This document shows, piece after piece, positions 1-5,215 of a stretch of DNA of 5,215 bases; within the stretch, counting starts at the first letter, position 1, and the number at the start of each line of letters is the position of its first letter. Origin of the DNA: Bacteroidota bacterium (GTDB taxonomy: Bacteria; Bacteroidota; Bacteroidia; Flavobacteriales; Flavobacteriaceae). The position numbers and the translations under genes were made by a program. Below the pieces are notes generated by a model. The model saw nothing but the letters and a program-made list of their open reading frames with translations. It did not search any database and was not told the DNA's origin. The DNA lies in assembly GCA_009936675.1 (NCBI GenBank), contig JAACDY010000027.1, forward strand, positions 1 through 5,215, written 5' to 3'.

Positions 1-369
1 ATCTACAGCCTTCTGAGAGATCGATTGTTTTTGCTCGAGGAGCTAAAATCTCAATCTAAGCTGTTTTTGGAGGACCCTGTTGACTACGATTCCAAAGTGA
101 TGAACAAAATTCAAAAACACGATCCCAAAAAAATTGTGGCTCATTTTAGCAAAATGGCGAAAGAAGGGATTGCCATCAAAAATTGGAAATCCAAAATTCA
201 GGAATGGAACGAAAATGAAAAATTACCTTTTGGAGCGATCATGCAAAGTCTGCGCATAGCCATTGTGGGTAATTTGAGTGGGCCAGATATTTTCACTGTT
301 TGTGAAATACTTGGAAATCAAGTAACTTTAAATAGACTTGAAAAGTTTATCGATAACCAAAATTTATAA
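1..369 (+). CDS. gltX: Glutamyl-tRNA synthetase, C-terminal part (5' end outside the window)
   Basis: This is the last 122 codons of a gene whose reading frame is open to the left edge; no start codon is visible. The product attaches glutamate to tRNA-Glu in the cytoplasm. The visible part corresponds to the helical anticodon-binding region at the C-terminus of bacterial class I GluRS. The support is the closing pattern: 'FGAIMQSLRIAIVGNLSGPD', then 'ILGNQVTLNRLEKFI'. It matches the family's usual ending (an 'LR-A--G---GP--F' stretch, then 'LG-E-TL-RL'). The catalytic HIGH and KMSKS motifs would lie upstream, outside the window, so catalytic integrity cannot be judged. The stop is TAA. The SPFH gene starts only 3 nt later in the same frame and is probably co-transcribed. 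The alternative is a GluRS paralogue such as GluQ-RS, which lacks this anticodon-binding domain and is therefore unlikely. Confidence 0.9.
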   Translation: MYSLLRDRLFLLEELKSQSKLFLEDPVDYDSKVMNKIQKHDPKKIVAHFSKMAKEGIAIKNWKSKIQEWNENEKLPFGAIMQSLRIAIVGNLSGPDIFTVCEILGNQVTLNRLEKFIDNQNL

Positions 370-372
370 ATC

Positions 373-1314
373 ATGGATTTAACTACTTATGTAATTATTT
401 TTTTATTTGTACTGTTGCTCATCTCGGGGATCTTTGTTGTAAAACAACAAACCTCTGCTGTCATTGAACGATTTGGTAAATTCATTGCCATTAGGAAACC
501 TGGCCTGCACTTTAAAGTTCCTCTAATTGACAAAATTGCAGGGAGGGTGAGTTTGAGAATTCTTCAATTGGATGTGATCGTAGAAACAAAGACCAAAGAC
601 GATGTTTTTGTAAAACTGAAAGTTTCTGTACAGTACAAAATCTTGTCGGATAATGTTTATGATGCCTTTTATAAACTCGATTTTCCACAGGATCAAATCA
701 CTTCCTATGTGTTTGATGTAGTAAGGGCAGTGGTTCCCAAAATGAGATTGGATGATGTATTCGAGAAAAAAGATGAGATTGCCAACGCCGTAAAAGGAGA
801 ATTGAATGACGCCATGATCAACTATGGATACGACATCATCAAGGCGCTGGTTACCGATATCGACCCCGATAGCGAGGTAAAAACAGCCATGAATCGGATC
901 AATGCCGCAGAAAGACAAAAAATTGCTGCTCAGTACGAAGGGGATGCTGCGAGAATTTTGATTGTGGAAAAAGCCAAAGCAGAAGCAGAAAGCAAAAGAC
1001 TTCAAGGACAAGGTATTGCTGATCAAAGAAGAGAAATCGCACGGGGGCTTGAGGAATCTGTTGATGTGCTCAACAATGTAGGAATTAACTCTCAGGAAGC
1101 ATCGGCACTCATCGTTGTTACTCAACACTATGATACCCTGCAATCCATAGGGGAGGAAACCAACAGCAACCTGATTCTATTGCCGAATTCTCCTCAAGCG
1201 GGAAGTGATATGCTGAACAATATGGTGGCCTCTTTTACTGCGAGTAACCAGATTGGCGAAGCGATGAAAGTAGAAAATCAGAAGAAAAAAGATAAAGGAA
1301 AGGCGGAAGAATAA
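373..1314 (+). CDS. SPFH/band 7/stomatin-family membrane protein, HIR-like
   Basis: A 313-residue membrane-anchored scaffold-type protein. Residues 4-23 form one hydrophobic segment, followed by the SPFH core (about 24-190). Recognisable motifs are 'AVIERFGKF' (29-37), 'PGLHFKVPLIDKI' (43-55), 'LQLDVIVETKTKDDVFVKL' (64-82), 'ITSYVFDVVRAVVPKM' (109-124) and 'LDDVFEKKDEIANAV' (126-140). An Ala/Glu/Lys/Arg-rich coiled-coil stretch (about 178-225) follows, then 'VVTQHYDTLQSIG' (248-260) and a charged Lys/Glu tail (about 299-313). The ETKTKD-VFV, SYVFDVVRA-VPK and VTQ-(Y/H)-DT signatures resemble plant hypersensitive-induced-reaction (HIR) proteins more than FtsH-associated HflK/HflC. Family members oligomerise in membranes and organise microdomains or protease complexes; the specific role here is unknown. 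No NfeD-type partner gene lies next to it. ATG 373 is the second codon after the gltX stop, so an upstream start is excluded. No Shine-Dalgarno sequence is seen, and translational coupling to gltX is plausible. Confidence 0.9.
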   Translation: MDLTTYVIIFLFVLLLISGIFVVKQQTSAVIERFGKFIAIRKPGLHFKVPLIDKIAGRVSLRILQLDVIVETKTKDDVFVKLKVSVQYKILSDNVYDAFYKLDFPQDQITSYVFDVVRAVVPKMRLDDVFEKKDEIANAVKGELNDAMINYGYDIIKALVTDIDPDSEVKTAMNRINAAERQKIAAQYEGDAARILIVEKAKAEAESKRLQGQGIADQRREIARGLEESVDVLNNVGINSQEASALIVVTQHYDTLQSIGEETNSNLILLPNSPQAGSDMLNNMVASFTASNQIGEAMKVENQKKKDKGKAEE

Positions 1315-1315
1315 A

Positions 1316-2980
1316 CTAGCTTTTTTTCCAAGTGTCTCTTAGGCCTACAGTCTTGTTGAAGACCAAATGCTCGTCTGTCTTTTTCTCTAATATAAAGTAA
1401 CCCAAACGCTGGAATTGAAATTTCTCAGCGGGAGAAGCGTTCGCCACAGCGGGTTCAATATAGCCGTCAACTTGAGTAAAAGAATCGGGGTTGATAAATT
1501 GTGCTGGGTCTTCATCCTTATTTTTGTTTGGCTCTTCTACTGAAAACAGCCGGTCGTACATGTTCACCTTTATGGGGTGGGCGTGTTCAATCGAAACCCA
1601 ATGTAGGGTTCCTTTGACCTTTCTTTGACTTTCCTCGGCTCCTGAACCGCTCTTACTTAGAGGATCATAACTACATATTATTTCAGTGATATTTCCTTCT
1701 GCATCTTTTAACACCTCTTCTCCTTTGATGATGTATGCGTTCTTCAATCTAACTTCTTTACCAAGGGTCAATCTAAAAAACTTTCGATTTGCTTCTTCCT
1801 TGAAATCTTCTCTTTCAATAAATACACTTCCTGAAAAAGGTACTTCTCTGTGACCGGCATTTTCATCCTCGGGATTATTTTCCGCCTTGAGCATTTCTGT
1901 TTGACCTTCGGGATAATTCCTAATGGTTAGTTTGACTGGATTTAGAACAGCCATTACTCTGGGAGCAATCTTATTCAGATGATCTCGAATACAGAACTCT
2001 AGAAGCGAAACATCAATAATATTATCTCTTTTAGCCACCCCTGCAGTGTTGACAAAGTTTCGAAGGGATTCAGGGGTATATCCTCTTCTCCTTAACGCAC
2101 TTATGGTAGGCATTCTGGGGTCATCCCATCCCGAGACATAAGCTTGATCTATCAATGATTTGAGTTTTCGCTTGCTCATGACGGTGTACGAAAGGTTGAG
2201 TCGGGCAAATTCTCTCTGCTTGGGACGAATGGTATCCAAAGGGGACAAGGCATCCAAAAACCAGTCGTACAATTCTCGGTGTGGTTTAAATTCGAGAGAA
2301 CATAGAGAATGGGAAATTTGCTCAATATAATCTGATTCTCCATGAGTCCAGTCGTACATGGGATAGATACACCAGTCGTCTCCGGTGCGGTGATGGGTTT
2401 TATATAAAATTCTATACATAACAGGATCCCTCAGAAGCATATTGGGCGCAGACATATCAATTTTTGCCCTGAGTACGTGAGCACCCTCTTGGTGTTTACC
2501 GTCCCTCATCTCTTGAAACAGCATTAGATTTTCTTCAATCGAACGATTGCGAAAGGGGCTGTGAGTTCCCGATTGTGTAGGAGTTCCTTTTTGTTCCGAG
2601 ATCTGCTCAGAGGATTGAGAGTCGACATAAGCCAACCCTCTGTTAATCAAGTCTTTAGCCCAATCGAAGAGCTGTTGAAAATAATCAGATGCATAGCATT
2701 CTTTATCCCATTGGAAGCCCAACCATTCAATGTCTTTTTTGATGGCTTTTACATATTGTGTTTCTTCCTTGGCCGGGTTGGTATCATCAAACCTTAGGTT
2801 TATAGGAGCATTGTAATCATTTCCCAAATTGAAATTCAGGCAAATTGCCTTGACATGTCCAATGTGAAGATATCCATTGGGCTCTGGAGGAAACCTAAAT
2901 CTCAACAATGAAGGAGATAGGCCTTCACTTAGGTCTTCTTCTATGATGTGTTCGATAAAATTGAGCGTCTTTTCTGACAT
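1316..2980 (-). CDS. glnS: Glutaminyl-tRNA synthetase
   Basis: A class I synthetase that charges tRNA-Gln with glutamine using ATP in the cytoplasm. With ATG at 2980 the protein is 554 residues, the same length as E. coli GlnRS. Visible landmarks are the ATP-binding motif 'PPEPNGYLHIGH' (HIGH at 39-42), 'LRFDDTNP' (62-69), 'CIYPMYDWTHGESD', 'HSLCSLEF', 'LNLSYTVMSKRKL' (MSK at 268-270) and 'GWDDPRMPT'. The C-terminal half carries the two-barrel anticodon-binding region, with 'VPFSG', 'LGKEVRLKNAYII', 'KVKGTLHWVS' and 'YDRLFSV', ending in 'FNKTVGLRDTWKK'. There is no YqeY extension. An in-frame TTG at 2995 would add five residues, but it lies inside the probable -7 promoter element, so the ATG is preferred. 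The stop is TAG. Its 3' end meets the SPFH gene tail to tail with a 1-nt gap; its 5' end diverges from folB. No catalytic motif appears damaged. Confidence 0.97.
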   Translation of the reverse strand: MSEKTLNFIEHIIEEDLSEGLSPSLLRFRFPPEPNGYLHIGHVKAICLNFNLGNDYNAPINLRFDDTNPAKEETQYVKAIKKDIEWLGFQWDKECYASDYFQQLFDWAKDLINRGLAYVDSQSSEQISEQKGTPTQSGTHSPFRNRSIEENLMLFQEMRDGKHQEGAHVLRAKIDMSAPNMLLRDPVMYRILYKTHHRTGDDWCIYPMYDWTHGESDYIEQISHSLCSLEFKPHRELYDWFLDALSPLDTIRPKQREFARLNLSYTVMSKRKLKSLIDQAYVSGWDDPRMPTISALRRRGYTPESLRNFVNTAGVAKRDNIIDVSLLEFCIRDHLNKIAPRVMAVLNPVKLTIRNYPEGQTEMLKAENNPEDENAGHREVPFSGSVFIEREDFKEEANRKFFRLTLGKEVRLKNAYIIKGEEVLKDAEGNITEIICSYDPLSKSGSGAEESQRKVKGTLHWVSIEHAHPIKVNMYDRLFSVEEPNKNKDEDPAQFINPDSFTQVDGYIEPAVANASPAEKFQFQRLGYFILEKKTDEHLVFNKTVGLRDTWKKS

Positions 2981-2992
2981 CTGAAATTTTTT

Positions 2993-3000
2993 CAAAGATA
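2993..3000 (-). promoter_or_regulatory. Probable glnS promoter, -7 element (TATCTTTG)
   Basis: Read on the - strand this is TATCTTTG, an exact match to the Bacteroidota primary-sigma -7 consensus TAnnTTTG. It ends 12 nt before the glnS ATG at 2980, so the leader would be only a few nucleotides long. A -33 TTTG element is not obvious; the nearest candidate is TTTA within 3018-3021, 17 nt upstream. The element covers the alternative TTG start at 2995 and so argues against that start. Not tested experimentally. Confidence 0.6.
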
Positions 3001-3040
3001 TTAAAAGCTCTATTCTTTAAATATAATTAGAGCGATATTA

Positions 3041-3048
3041 TATATTTG
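3041..3048 (+). promoter_or_regulatory. Probable folB promoter, -7 element (TATATTTG)
   Basis: TATATTTG is an exact match to the Bacteroidota -7 consensus TAnnTTTG. It ends 14 nt before the folB ATG, which implies a very short leader of roughly 5-10 nt. The -33 region is weak; the best candidate is TTTA at 3016-3019, 21 nt upstream. That sequence is part of the palindrome TTTAAA (3016-3021), which also lies at a possible -33 position for the opposing glnS promoter. Inference from sequence only. Confidence 0.6.
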
Positions 3049-3062
3049 CCGAAAGCTGAGAT

Positions 3063-3413
3063 ATGGGAAAAGTTATATTGACTGACATCAGGATTTATGC
3101 GTTTCACGGATGCATGGAAGAAGAAGAGCGGATTGGCAGTGACTACATTGTCAATTTGGAAGTGGAAGCTGATATGAAAAAAGCCTCGGCGACCGATGCT
3201 CTGGTCGATGCGGTAGATTATGTCAACCTCAATACGATTGTAAAGGAAGAAATGTCCGTTCGTTCCAAGTTGTTAGAACACGTTGGGCAACGAATCATAG
3301 ATAGAATATTAAAACAATTTCCTGAGGTGTTATCAGTAGAGGTTTCGGTGGCCAAACAAAACCCACCTATAGGGGGAGATGTTGGAGAAGTTTGCGTTTG
3401 TTTAAAAGGTTAA
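3063..3413 (+). CDS. folB: Dihydroneopterin aldolase
   Basis: A 116-residue enzyme of tetrahydrofolate biosynthesis. It cleaves 7,8-dihydroneopterin to 6-hydroxymethyl-7,8-dihydropterin and glycolaldehyde in the cytoplasm; the family forms octamers. The length is normal. Family landmarks are 'IYAFHGCMEEEERIG' (11-25), 'VDYVNL' (51-56, the Tyr corresponding to Tyr54 of the S. aureus enzyme), 'KLLEHVGQRI' (69-78, with the pterin-anchoring Glu72) and 'VAKQNPPIGG' (96-105). Glu21 and Lys98 align by eye with catalytic Glu22 and Lys100 of S. aureus FolB, so the enzyme looks intact. The start is well fixed: an in-frame TGA lies at 3057-3059, two codons upstream, and the next Met is residue 18, inside the conserved core. 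No Shine-Dalgarno sequence is present. The gene diverges from glnS, and tRNA-Cys follows 43 nt downstream. The related FolX epimerase is a less likely alternative, and other folate genes are not in view. Confidence 0.95.
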   Translation: MGKVILTDIRIYAFHGCMEEEERIGSDYIVNLEVEADMKKASATDALVDAVDYVNLNTIVKEEMSVRSKLLEHVGQRIIDRILKQFPEVLSVEVSVAKQNPPIGGDVGEVCVCLKG

Positions 3414-3442
3414 AGGCTAAGGCAAAAAAGCTTAAAATTTAC

Positions 3443-3450
3443 TATTTTTG
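3443..3450 (+). promoter_or_regulatory. Probable tRNA-Cys promoter, -7 element (TATTTTTG)
   Basis: TATTTTTG matches the Bacteroidota -7 consensus TAnnTTTG exactly. It ends 6 nt before the mature 5' end of the tRNA, so transcription would start at or next to the mature end, leaving almost no 5' leader for RNase P. No convincing -33 TTTG lies at 17-23 nt upstream; that stretch is A-rich (around 3420-3430). Read-through from folB could also supply the tRNA. Confidence 0.6.
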
Positions 3451-3456
3451 CGGTAT

Positions 3457-3527
3457 GGCATCGTGGCCGAGTGGCTAGGCAGAGCTCTGCAAAAGCTTGT
3501 ACAGCGGTTCGAATCCGCTCGATGCCT
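3457..3527 (+). tRNA. tRNA-Cys, anticodon GCA
   Basis: A complete 71-nt cloverleaf can be folded by hand. The acceptor stem GGCATCG (3457-3463) pairs fully with CGATGCC (3520-3526). The D arm is a 3-bp GCC/GGC stem (3466-3468 with 3478-3480) and has GG in the loop. The anticodon stem GAGCT/AGCTT (3482-3486 with 3494-3498, one G-U pair) holds the loop CTGCAAA with anticodon GCA at 3489-3491. The variable loop is GTAC, and the T stem AGCGG/CCGCT (3503-3507 with 3515-3519) holds the loop TTCGAAT. The discriminator base is T (3527), the U73 identity element of cysteine tRNAs. CCA is not encoded (CTT follows), so the 3' end must be added by nucleotidyltransferase. It lies between folB and a strong terminator. 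Confidence 0.96.
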
Positions 3528-3534
3528 CTTACAG

Positions 3535-3558
3535 CCCGTCTTTCCGGCGGGTTTTTTT
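3535..3558 (+). terminator. Intrinsic terminator after tRNA-Cys
   Basis: CCCGTC (3535-3540) pairs with GGCGGG (3546-3551), six pairs including one G-T. The loop is TTTCC, and seven T residues follow directly (3552-3558). The hairpin begins 8 nt after the tRNA and would end the tRNA-Cys transcript and any folB read-through. It works only on the + strand, because no T-tract follows the hairpin on the - strand. The T-tract overlaps the stop codon of the opposing GIN-domain gene (3557-3559). Confidence 0.88.
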
Positions 3559-4267
3559 ATTTCATCTCGAAGATTTTACCTCCAATAGCCTTTTTGGTCA
3601 CCATTTTCTTTGGGTTACCATAAATCCTGATAATCCCTCCTGCGGTAGCTCGCGCTTCCAAAAGCTCAGTTGCATAAACATAAGCTATTCCTCCTGCTGT
3701 GACATTGACCTTGGTTTGTTCCGCTTCAAAAGTTTCTGCTTCACAGGCACCTCCACTGCTTACAGACGATTGATGATTGGTTACTTTTCCAGATAAAAAA
3801 AGCTTTCCTCCGCTATTTACAATTGAGGTGAGCTTTTCTCCTTCAAATTTAAAGTCCATAGAAGCTCCCTCCTGTATTTTAAGTGAAATGCTGGTCTGTC
3901 TGTAAGTACTGTCCACCTCAAGCGTTGCTCCTTGATATAAGGTGATCTCGTCCATTAGTCCGGTATGATACAGTTCCACATAAGTAAAGGTAGGGTTGAT
4001 AATGTGTTCGAGTGAGTGTCGAATTTTAAGGGTTTGACCCTTAATTTTTGCTATTACATCCATTCTATCCGCTCCACTGATCAGCAACTTGTTTTCGTCA
4101 GAAGGAATGAGTTTTACCTCTATGCCTGAGTACACTTTGAGATTGACGAATTCGCTGATATTAAGTAGTCTTTCACCACTAGGGTCTGTTTGTGGTTCTG
4201 AATCTTGGGCGATAACTGGAATGGAAAAGATCACCAGAAATATGGAAAATAATATAAGACGATGCAT
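3557..4267 (-). CDS. Secreted head-GIN domain (DUF2807) protein
   Basis: A 236-residue exported protein of unknown molecular role, of the 'putative auto-transporter adhesin, head GIN domain' type that is common in Bacteroidota. Residues 1-20 form a Sec signal peptide: a basic N-region (MHR), a hydrophobic core (LILFSIFLVIFSIPV) and a V-I-A site before Gln21. There is no lipobox Cys. The GIN region starts near residue 34 with 'LNISEFVNLKVYSGIEVKLI'. It ends with the family-typical 'TAGGIIRIYGNPKK' followed by 'IGGKI'. Gly-containing turns recur about every 19 residues (Gly at about 113, 134, 153, 172, 192, 210 and 229), as expected of a beta-helical ladder. ATG 4267 is chosen because it puts the signal peptide at the N-terminus; TTG 4291 would add eight residues and overlaps a likely promoter element. 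The stop lies in the T-tract of the tRNA terminator. rnr is 34 nt upstream on the same strand. Periplasmic or surface location is inferred. Confidence 0.85.
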   Translation of the reverse strand: MHRLILFSIFLVIFSIPVIAQDSEPQTDPSGERLLNISEFVNLKVYSGIEVKLIPSDENKLLISGADRMDVIAKIKGQTLKIRHSLEHIINPTFTYVELYHTGLMDEITLYQGATLEVDSTYRQTSISLKIQEGASMDFKFEGEKLTSIVNSGGKLFLSGKVTNHQSSVSSGGACEAETFEAEQTKVNVTAGGIAYVYATELLEARATAGGIIRIYGNPKKMVTKKAIGGKIFEMK

Positions 4268-4288
4268 AATCAATAGATTGTATTTAAT

Positions 4289-4296
4289 CAAAATTA
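4289..4296 (-). promoter_or_regulatory. Possible promoter of the GIN-domain gene, -7 element (TAATTTTG)
   Basis: On the - strand this reads TAATTTTG, an exact TAnnTTTG match, in the 34-nt gap between the rnr stop and the GIN-domain ATG. It ends 21 nt before the ATG, which gives a leader of about 15 nt. No clear TTTG -33 element is visible in the end of rnr, so the gene may instead, or additionally, be read through from rnr. Confidence 0.45.
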
Positions 4297-4301
4297 ACTA
4301 A

Positions 4302-5215
4302 TTAATCTATTTGTTCCCCTATAATAAAATCCAATTGTCTTTTCAGTAGATCCGCTTTTTTTACAATCACACCCACAGGATCTCCCAATTGGTAAACTTT
4401 ACTTGTCCTTTCACCCACCAGGCTATGGGTCTTTTCATCGTATACGAAGTAGTCTCCTTTGATTTCAGATATTTTTACCATTCCCTCGCATTTGTTCTCG
4501 ATGATTTCTACATAAATTCCTCGATCCGTTACACCAGAAATAACTCCTTCAAAATATTGATCAATTTTGTCTTCCATGAATTTCACCTGCAAGTATTTTA
4601 TGGAATCTCTTTCTGCCTTTGTCGCCAATTGCTCTCTATTCGAAGCATGAGTGCAGGCCTCCTCTAGGGCTTCTGCCTTCATGTTTTCTTGTCCTTCCAA
4701 ATAAAACTCCAATAATCTGTGCACCAACACATCTGGGTATCTTCTTATGGGGGAAGTAAAATGGGTATAATGCTCAAAGGCCAAACCGTAATGACCAATG
4801 TTGTCAATGGTATAGACGGCTTTACTCATACACCTTATGGTAAGTGTATCTATAAGCTCTTGTTCTTTTTGGCCATGTGTTTCTTTAAGAAGTTTGTTCA
4901 AAGAAGCATTTACCTGTTTGGTTTCCAAATTGAGCTGATAGCCTAAATTGTTTGCAATGGTTTTTAAGTTACCCAATTTGTCTTCATCGGGTAAGTCATG
5001 TACCCGATAAACAAATGGCTTTTTAGGTTTTTGTTTGCCTATAAATTCAGCGACTCTTCTGTTGGCCAAAAGCATAAATTCTTCCACCAATTTGTGGGCA
5101 TCTTTTGAACTCTTGAAGAATATACTCTCTGGGTTATTTTCTTGATCTAAATTGAATTTTACTTCTACCCTGTCAAATGAAAGTGCTCCATTTGACATTC
5201 TTTTCTTTCTTAACA
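4302..5215 (-). CDS. rnr: Ribonuclease R, C-terminal part (5' end outside the window)
   Basis: The frame is open to the right edge; codons for LRKKR precede Met at 5198. This matches the family's 'LR--R---GA--F' stretch, so that Met is internal rather than the start. RNase R is a processive 3'-to-5' hydrolytic exoribonuclease of the RNB (RNase II) family that degrades structured RNA, including rRNA and defective transcripts. Visible elements are 'AHKLVEEFMLLANRRVAEFI' and 'VYRVHDLPDEDKL'. Next come the RNB signature 'YTHFTSPIRRYPDVLVHRLL' (around 4723-4782) and a C-terminal S1 RNA-binding domain starting at 'YFEGVISGVTDRGIYVEI' and running to 'QLDFII'. The protein stops five residues after the S1 domain, so it lacks the long basic tail of E. 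coli RNase R. The metal-binding aspartates and cold-shock domains would lie outside the window. The S1 end and 'HFTSPIRRYPD' fit RNase R; RNase II cannot be strictly excluded from this part alone. Confidence 0.93.
   Translation of the reverse strand, partial: LRKKRMSNGALSFDRVEVKFNLDQENNPESIFFKSSKDAHKLVEEFMLLANRRVAEFIGKQKPKKPFVYRVHDLPDEDKLGNLKTIANNLGYQLNLETKQVNASLNKLLKETHGQKEQELIDTLTIRCMSKAVYTIDNIGHYGLAFEHYTHFTSPIRRYPDVLVHRLLEFYLEGQENMKAEALEEACTHASNREQLATKAERDSIKYLQVKFMEDKIDQYFEGVISGVTDRGIYVEIIENKCEGMVKISEIKGDYFVYDEKTHSLVGERTSKVYQLGDPVGVIVKKADLLKRQLDFIIGEQID

Noticed and set aside
523..1143. Long open frame of 206 codons on the - strand within the SPFH gene
   Set aside because: It lies wholly opposite a well-supported gene. 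Its product is rich in Cys, Phe, Ile and His with no recognisable domain, as expected for the reverse complement of a coding sequence.
1350..1363. Perfect small inverted repeat GTCTT-GTTG-AAGAC near the 3' end of glnS, as a possible terminator
   Set aside because: The stem is only 5 bp with two G-C pairs, it lies in the glnS coding sequence, and no T-tract follows on either strand.
2981..2995. N-terminal extension of GlnRS from TTG at 2995
   Set aside because: The five extra residues are not conserved in the family. ATG 2980 gives the standard length of 554, and the TTG sits in the probable -7 promoter element.
3497..3796. Open frame of 99 codons on the + strand starting inside tRNA-Cys
   Set aside because: It would begin within the tRNA and run through the terminator and antisense to the GIN-domain gene; no family resemblance is visible.
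4268..4291. N-terminal extension of the GIN-domain protein from TTG at 4291
   Set aside because: It would put eight residues in front of a clean signal peptide and overlaps the likely promoter element; ATG 4267 is the better start.
4089..4946. Three short + strand open frames opposite the GIN-domain gene and rnr (4089-4301, 4389-4667, 4719-4946)
   Set aside because: All are antisense to well-supported genes, have no recognisable domain and have no promoter or ribosome-binding signal.
1..5215. Search for CRISPR arrays, insertion sequences, attachment sites, toxin-antitoxin or defence genes
   Set aside because: I saw no direct-repeat arrays, terminal inverted repeats, transposase or integrase motifs, and no integrase next to the tRNA-Cys gene; every substantial stretch is explained by housekeeping genes.

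Overview
The window reads as an ordinary chromosomal housekeeping segment from a member of the Bacteroidota, probably a Cytophagia- or Flavobacteriia-like organism. Four things point there. The DNA is AT-rich. No start codon has a clear Shine-Dalgarno sequence. Exact copies of the Bacteroidota -7 promoter element TAnnTTTG sit in front of four transcription units. A secreted head-GIN (DUF2807) protein is present, and that family is abundant in Bacteroidota. The phylum assignment is an inference from these signs, not from a database match.

Layout from left to right. (1) The 3' end of gltX (glutamyl-tRNA synthetase, cut by the left edge) is followed after 3 nt by a membrane-anchored SPFH/band 7 protein of the HIR-like type, both on the + strand. 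(2) glnS (glutaminyl-tRNA synthetase, full length) lies on the - strand, and its stop codon is 1 nt from the stop codon of the SPFH gene. (3) glnS and folB (dihydroneopterin aldolase, + strand) diverge from an 82-nt spacer that holds two back-to-back promoter elements. (4) A tRNA-Cys(GCA) gene follows folB, with its own promoter element and a strong intrinsic terminator. (5) On the - strand, rnr (RNase R, cut by the right edge) is followed by a secreted head-GIN protein whose stop codon lies in the T-tract of the tRNA terminator.

The genes are mostly concerned with translation and RNA: two aminoacyl-tRNA synthetases, a tRNA and an RNA-degrading exonuclease. A folate-biosynthesis enzyme and two envelope-associated proteins (SPFH and GIN) complete the set. 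Having both GluRS and GlnRS suggests that Gln-tRNA(Gln) is made directly. There is no stretch above about 85 nt without a gene. I saw no mobile element, CRISPR array, phage gene or defence system, and no candidate for a previously undescribed system. The points most worth a second look are the promoter architecture, the terminator-free convergent gene pair, the regular repeat in the GIN protein and the HIR-type SPFH gene behind gltX.
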